Shown here piece after piece: positions 60,048 to 64,000 of a DNA stretch of 64,000 nt. This DNA comes from Geranomyces variabilis. Lineage: Eukaryota > Chytridiomycota > Chytridiomycetes > Spizellomycetales > Powellomycetaceae. The notes under the pieces are model-generated. The model was given only the letters and a program-made list of their open reading frames with translations. It was not told where the DNA came from and ran no database searches. Location: positions 310,001 to 374,000 of the forward strand of contig JADGJP010000023.1 of the NCBI GenBank assembly GCA_027603065.1, written 5' to 3'. The position numbers were made by a program, and so were the translations under genes. Positions within the stretch are counted from its first letter, which is position 1, and the number at the start of each line of letters is the position of its first letter.

Positions 60048-61660
60048 TTACAGATCCTTCATAACACCAAGCTCTTCCTCTTCCTCCGGGCTTTCTGGGG
60101 AAACCGGCTTTATCTCTCGTGCAAACTTGGTTTGTTTATGATCTGATGACATCCGGGACGTCCGATCATAGGTTGGTTCCTTGACCGTCCGTGTCCCCTC
60201 ATCATGCAGGCTTTTGATAATACTCGCGCAGTCGCCTGGCGTCTCTGGCGGGAAAAACTCGGCCCAAAGAATAACAATCTGGTTTGAAGAAAGCAGGGAT
60301 ATCAGTCACAAAATATGCAACAAGAGCAAAAAAGTACTCTTGCCTGCTTCAAAATCTTACCTGCGAGGTCCACAGAATAAGTGGGACGCCCAAATACCCA
60401 CCCGTGCATTGCCAGATAGACCACCATCGTGCCGCAAGCATCTGTGCAGCAGACGGTGCGGGGTTTGAGTGCTCCGAATTCAATAGGTGAACAGTCCCCG
60501 CGCGAGAATAACACTCACCGTGTCTGGGATGAACGCATAGAGCGTGAGGACGCAAGAATACCACATGAGCGACCCCATTGATGCCATGTTCATCATCTTC
60601 ATCTGCAAAAAGAGGGTGTAAGAGGAGCAAAAACATCGGGCCATAAACGCTCCTCATGGGTTTCCCGAAACGCGCCTTTATCAGCGCCTTGGACAAGCGC
60701 ACTTCCACGCTAGACCGCTGAGTCGCAACCGAAGATAGGCCAATCGTAGTCATCGAAGCGCGCAAGCCTTGCATCGAGTGCTCTACAATAACCAACATCT
60801 GCTTGCCGTAAAAGTATATCCCTGTCGCGAGAGTAGCTGACAGGATGGCGTTGATGACGTTCACCACCGCGGAAAGGATGTAAAAGCCCTTGCCGTTCCC
60901 GTATTGGTCGTACGCATACCCCGCTGCGGCTGCGAATGGCGTCGTTCCGAATACTTCGGCAAAAACTATAACTCGCAAAAAGATGTCCATGTGTCGGCCT
61001 TTGGGGATGTAAATCCTTTCGCCTGTGCGAGGTGTGGTTTGTGCTCTACGTGCGGAGAAAATGATTTAGTTTACTCCCGACGGGCGGTGTAAGCAATTGC
61101 GGTTTCCTTACACTGAAATGATATATACCCAAAACCCCAGCCGAGCAAACGACCATGGGAGATTTTGCCACGGGTATACGATCCATGTCTTTTTGGTAAT
61201 GGCATGCGGAGCGTCCGCTGCTAACATGAAGAAGTAGATTCCGACGGCTATATTGAAAAGAAAGCAGGTGAAACTTTGGTTGCGCTACAGCCAACGGCCC
61301 CATCTGGGTGGGGAATTGCTCGCATTTGACTACGCTTGGCAGGAAACTTACGACCAGCATAACCAAAGGTGATCTGTCGAAAAATGGCGAAAAGTCAGCT
61401 GCCGCAGTTCACGTTCGGTAGCGACATTTGCAAAAGTCTTACAAACAACAAAAATGAGTCAAAGCTAGCCAGTGTTATGCTTCTTAAGCTATGCTTGATA
61501 ACCAGCGACCGATAAGACAGCGTGATAACCCCGAATGCAAAGATGAATATGCACAATATTCCCGACGTCCAGAAGAGTCCGATAAACGGGACCGAGTCTC
61601 GGCAATCGTGAATATTAAGATGCCATCTAGTAAAGCCATTCTTCTCGGCCTGTTAACAAC
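60048..61660 (-). CDS. Multi-spanning membrane protein, possibly seven helices
   Basis: Orphan integral membrane protein, about seven exons, start not found. Hydrophobic segments in order: VPFIGLFWTSGILCIFIFAF; FLLF|ITFGYA|AVGIYFFML; FARLGFWVYIIS; MDIFLRVIVFAEVFGTTPFA; YILSAVVNVINAILSATLAT; MASMGSLMWYSCVLTLYAFI; and GGYLGVPLILWTSQIVILWA. A basic loop (KHSLRSIT), an amphipathic GKQMLVIVEHSMQGLRASMT loop, and a hydrophilic C-terminus (KQTKFAREIKPVSPESPEEE, then acidic, ending VMKDL) complete it. Seven helices with a cytoplasm-like acidic tail suggest a receptor- or TMEM-type topology, but no family motif is recognised. All splice sites traced are GT-AG; the exon upstream of about 61650 is unresolved. 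Confidence 0.72.
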
Positions 61661-62424
61661 AAATCGTTTAGTCCGAGTGAGCGCTGTCCATGCGAGCTGA
61701 CCTGCAAGGTTCTAAGAGCGGTGCACTGGACATGTTATATAGTGCAGAGTGAAGGAAACAAGTCTCCCAGTGAACCGAGCCGGTATTATTTCCAAAACCG
61801 TAATTTTAAGCCCCCCCTTGCCCCGTTGCCCGGGGGCGAGGGCGAGGAATTTCCGATAGGCTTCTGGCCGTGTGACCCGGTTCCAACCACTTTTCGACAG
61901 CTCTATACTATTTTGAGAAAACTTCTGCCATTTGTTCCAGATGCGTATTCAACAGCACTTTAACTTGATCAACAGTTCGTGAACGATCGAGAGGCTATTT
62001 TGAGAGAAAAAGCCTTGTTTGTAAGCCTCGCCACGTTTCATTGTGTAAGTCATTCACCCTTGCCACCGACATGCCAACCGTTCAGCTTTCAACGTGGCTG
62101 GCACACACTCCCGGTGGTGGGTGGGTTTGGTGGCAAACACCGATCAAGACTTGCTATTTTCGTTCTTTTCTATTCACGAAAATTGGGTTTTGTAGGGATG
62201 TTGAGCGCCTCCACACAGCCTCGATGGCGTGGACGCCGACCAAACCCCTCTCAGACCCCTTGCGCCTGCGAGCCTCTGACTGGGGTCGAGCTATCCTCAC
62301 AAAACCCAGGATGTTTTCGTATAAAAGCCAGCCCTCCCGTGCTGCCCCACTCTTTTTTCCCATCATCAGACACAACACAACAACAACTTCTTTTCTCTTC
62401 TAAAAAACTACACTCCACTTGCAC
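61661..62424. other. Intergenic region upstream of the small TATA gene
   Basis: About 760 bp with no supported gene. It may contain the missing first exon of the membrane protein (an ATG near 61731-61733 on the minus strand starts MSSAPLLEPC before a GTCAGC donor, but the phase does not match). Its right end is the promoter of the 53-residue gene. Confidence 0.4.
62320..62326 (+). promoter_or_regulatory. TATA box upstream of the 53-residue ORF
   Basis: TATAAAA about 100 nt before the ATG at 62425, followed by a pyrimidine-rich stretch (CCCACTCTTTTTTCCC) and CACAACACAACAACAACTTC, which looks like a transcription start region and a CAA-rich leader. Confidence 0.6.
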
Positions 62425-62586
62425 ATGCCCAGCAACCGCGCCCCCCAGAGCCCCTCGAGCCCTTCCTCCCCTACCTCCTCGGTCCTCGGCCGCAGCTTCG
62501 CTAAAGCTATCGCGCTTCCACAGCGCAAGATGATTTGCCCCGCGCCTCGGGAGTCGAACGGCCCGTACCTCGTCGGCTGGAAGTAA
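62425..62586 (+). CDS. Small protein, 53 residues, unknown
   Basis: ATG at 62425 to TAA at 62584-62586, intronless. The first 20 residues (MPSNRAPQSPSSPSSPTSSV) are Ser/Pro-rich; the rest (LGRSFAKAIALPQRKMICPA, then SNGPYLVGWK) could form a short amphipathic helix and a tail. The strong TATA box, CA-rich leader and start spacing (100 nt) mirror the GST gene and support real, probably highly or inducibly expressed, transcription. No homologue is recognised. It is shorter than usual ORF cut-offs, and the opposite strand is also open here, so a shadow is possible. Confidence 0.5.
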   Translation: MPSNRAPQSPSSPSSPTSSVLGRSFAKAIALPQRKMICPAPRESNGPYLVGWK

Positions 62587-63011
62587 AAAACGATAGATAC
62601 CCCCGCGCTGCGCTTTCCGCCCGACGACGTCCTTTTTTGTCGCGCGCGTTTTGGGGGGTGGGGCGGATCGTGGAAGGATTGGGAAACGAACGAATAGCCC
62701 CTTTTGTTAGACTTTTCTGTGTAGTGTGTGTGTAGTGTGCTTTCCATTTCTTGCGATTTCTTTATTATACCTTTTGCAATTCACTTCCTTGTTGAATCAC
62801 TTCCTTGTTAAGCCTTCGTATGAGGGAGTCTCAATTGGATTATGTGTTGATCGAGAAAGAATGATCGTGGGATTATAAGACCAGAGAAGGAAGGCTGCTT
62901 ATGTCAACTCGCTTCTTGCGTTAGTTTTTTTCGACAGCGGAGCCTGGCCGATCAGGCAGCCAGCCCCTTGCAAATCCCACGTTTTCATCGACCACAAGGC
63001 AAGAATACGAG
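62587..63011. other. Intergenic region before the myristoylated repeat protein
   Basis: About 425 bp without a supported gene. Contains a short direct repeat (TTCACTTCCTTGTTGAATCACTTCCTTGTT, given in two halves: TTCACTTCCTTGTTG and ATCACTTCCTTGTT) near 62780-62812 and a TATA-like ATTATAAG near 62872-62879, 130 nt upstream of the next ATG. Confidence 0.5.
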
Positions 63012-63824
63012 ATGGGTTGCGGAGCGTCAACCGCCGCCGGGGCAAAGCAAGCGCAGAAAAGTCAAGCGGACGTGCCTAATACGGTCGTCACTGCGGCGTC
63101 GCCGAAAGAAAGCGCTTCCGCGGGACAAGGTGTCGAAATGACACAATCTCCAAAACCGACAGCCGCAAGCTCAATCACCTCACCGGGTTCCCAACGGAAG
63201 CTAAGACTAAAGCCGGTGTCGATCACCTCGATTGAGCGTGATAACCCGCCTGGAACAGAGGTGGTGCAATCTCCTGCGCAGGTAGTGGTGCCGCCGGTGT
63301 TGCCCGCTGCGGCGGTGACTGAGCGGGATGACCCGCCAGGCACAGAAGGGGTGCAACATTCTTCAACTGTCGCAGCAGCCGGAGCCGCAAAACCGACAGC
63401 CGCAACCCCAATCACTTCGCCCGGGTCCCAGCGCAAGTTGAAGAAAAATATATCGATTGATTCAATCCAGCGAGACAACCCGCCAGGCACGGAAGTGGTG
63501 CAGTCGCCCGTAGCGCCAGTGTTGCCGACTGCGGTTTTTGTGGCGAGGGATCAACCGGGCGGGGATGAGACGCTTCAGTCGCCGTTACTAGCGCTTCAAC
63601 CGCCTCCGCCAACTACGCAAAGCAAGCCTGCGGCGGCGACAGCTAATTCTCCAGCGAATGATATTGCGGCAGGAGGGCAGAATGCAGGTCAGATCACATC
63701 GGCGACCAGCGCAGGCCAAAATCATAACCGGCCGGGCGTTTCTGTGTTTGTCACGACCGGAGTTGGACTTGATGTGAGCTGTCATTCTACACATGGCAAT
63801 TTGAAAAACGCAAAAAACGTCTGA
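63012..63824 (+). CDS. Low-complexity protein with N-myristoylation signal and internal repeats
   Basis: Intronless, 270 residues. The N-terminus MGCGAST fits an N-myristoylation signal (Gly2, small residue at 6) with an adjacent Cys3 for palmitoylation, so plasma-membrane association is expected. The rest is disordered and rich in Ala, Pro, Ser, Thr and Val. A module of about 45 residues occurs twice almost intact: KPTAASSITSPGSQRKLRLK then SIERDNPPGTEVVQS, and KPTAATPITSPGSQRKLKKN then SIQRDNPPGTEVVQS. Shortened copies (RDDPPGTEGVQ, RDQPGGDETLQ) bring the short unit to four. The RKLK/RKLR Arg-Lys patches next to Ser-Pro-Gly may be kinase sites or lipid contacts. No family is recognised; the function is unknown. 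Confidence 0.7.
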   Translation: MGCGASTAAGAKQAQKSQADVPNTVVTAASPKESASAGQGVEMTQSPKPTAASSITSPGSQRKLRLKPVSITSIERDNPPGTEVVQSPAQVVVPPVLPAAAVTERDDPPGTEGVQHSSTVAAAGAAKPTAATPITSPGSQRKLKKNISIDSIQRDNPPGTEVVQSPVAPVLPTAVFVARDQPGGDETLQSPLLALQPPPPTTQSKPAAATANSPANDIAAGGQNAGQITSATSAGQNHNRPGVSVFVTTGVGLDVSCHSTHGNLKNAKNV

Positions 63825-63873
63825 CAGGCTGGGCTTTTGTGTGTTTATCCATATATAGCAGGAGCGAAAACTC

Positions 63874-64000
63874 ATGGAAACCCGAATCTTTCCTCGAGCC
63901 CGCGAGGCCGGCTCCCGCGCAAAAGTCCCCGTGAGCTACACCGACTTCCGCGCCGGCTTACCACCCCACACCCCATCCGACCCAGCCACGCTAAGCACAT
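63874..64000 (+). CDS. Possible gene start, runs off the window
   Basis: ATG at 63874 opens a frame of 42 codons to the window edge (METRIFPRAREAGSRAKVPV, then SYTDFRAGLPPHTPSD). High C at third codon positions resembles the coding style of this window. It starts only 50 bp after the previous stop, and a TATATA lies about 20 nt before the ATG, too near for a normal promoter, so this could instead be an internal exon. Confidence 0.35.
   Translation, partial: METRIFPRAREAGSRAKVPVSYTDFRAGLPPHTPSDPATLST

Noticed and set aside
61979-62533. A 184-codon plus-strand open frame upstream of and overlapping the small TATA gene.
   Set aside because: Its translation is low-complexity and resembles no protein, and it runs across the TATA box and leader of the better supported ORF.

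Overview
This is a compact, intron-rich nuclear eukaryotic segment with about 33 recognisable genes in 64 kb, on both strands, separated mostly by 100-400 bp. Introns are short (about 50-130 bp, GT-AG). Three things point to a zoosporic (flagellated) fungus of the chytrid or blastocladiomycete kind. First, the housekeeping proteins look fungal (Siw14-type phosphatase, Mak11, Hpr1/THOC1, Avo1/Sin1, Ptc1-like PP2C, phi-class GST, free-methionine-R-sulfoxide reductase). Second, two genes are needed only by organisms with cilia: DNAAF5 (axonemal dynein assembly) and CEP20/FOR20 (centriolar). Third, there is no prokaryotic organisation. The lineage is an inference; another flagellated opisthokont or protist is not excluded. 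No transposon, CRISPR array, rRNA gene or convincing tRNA was found.

Layout. 0-2 kb: Pelota/Dom34 (-). 2-4 kb: gene-poor, with two short tandem duplications. 4.1-6.8 kb: cytosolic PheRS beta (+, 12 exons). 7.6-8.4 kb: GST (-) with a TATA box. 8.8-11.3 kb: SOF1/DCAF13 (-) and an Rpp25-type Alba protein (+), divergent. 11.6-13.3 kb: PP2C (-). 13.3-14.7 kb: unexplained region open in several frames. 14.7-17.3 kb: LysRS (-) and an acidic orphan (+). 17.5-20.7 kb: C1D/Lrp1 (-) and a coiled-coil WD40 protein (+). 20.8-24.8 kb: coiled-coil orphan (-), Siw14 phosphatase (-), Mak11 (+). 25-27.2 kb: orphan (-), Phs1 dehydratase (+). 27.2-29 kb: empty. 29-33.4 kb: THOC1 (+), CEP20 (-). 34-36.9 kb: fRMsr (-) and mitochondrial ProRS (+), divergent. 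37-43.7 kb: ORC3 (+), DNAAF5 (-). 43.8-50 kb: intronless glycosyltransferase-like gene (+), SIN1 (-), Nudix hydrolase (+). 50.3-53.1 kb: class I histone deacetylase (+). 53.4-57.5 kb: mitochondrial orphan (-), RRP6 (+). 57.7-59.4 kb: LSM8 (+), NAC beta (-). 59.5-64 kb: possible small gene, multi-spanning membrane protein (-), a 53-residue TATA-driven gene (+), a repeat protein with an N-myristoylation signal (+), and the start of a possible last gene.

Functional themes. Three aminoacyl-tRNA synthetases and several RNA-surveillance factors (Pelota, Rrp6 and its partner C1D, LSM8, THOC1, Rpp25-like) lie here. They are probably independent housekeeping genes and not a cluster. The least explained content is at the two ends and in the 13.3-14.7 kb gap: the myristoylated repeat protein, the membrane protein, the short TATA gene, and the open frame interrupted by a single TGA. 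Exon coordinates given as joins were worked out by hand. Where the summed length is an exact multiple of three I say so; other gene limits are start-to-stop spans.
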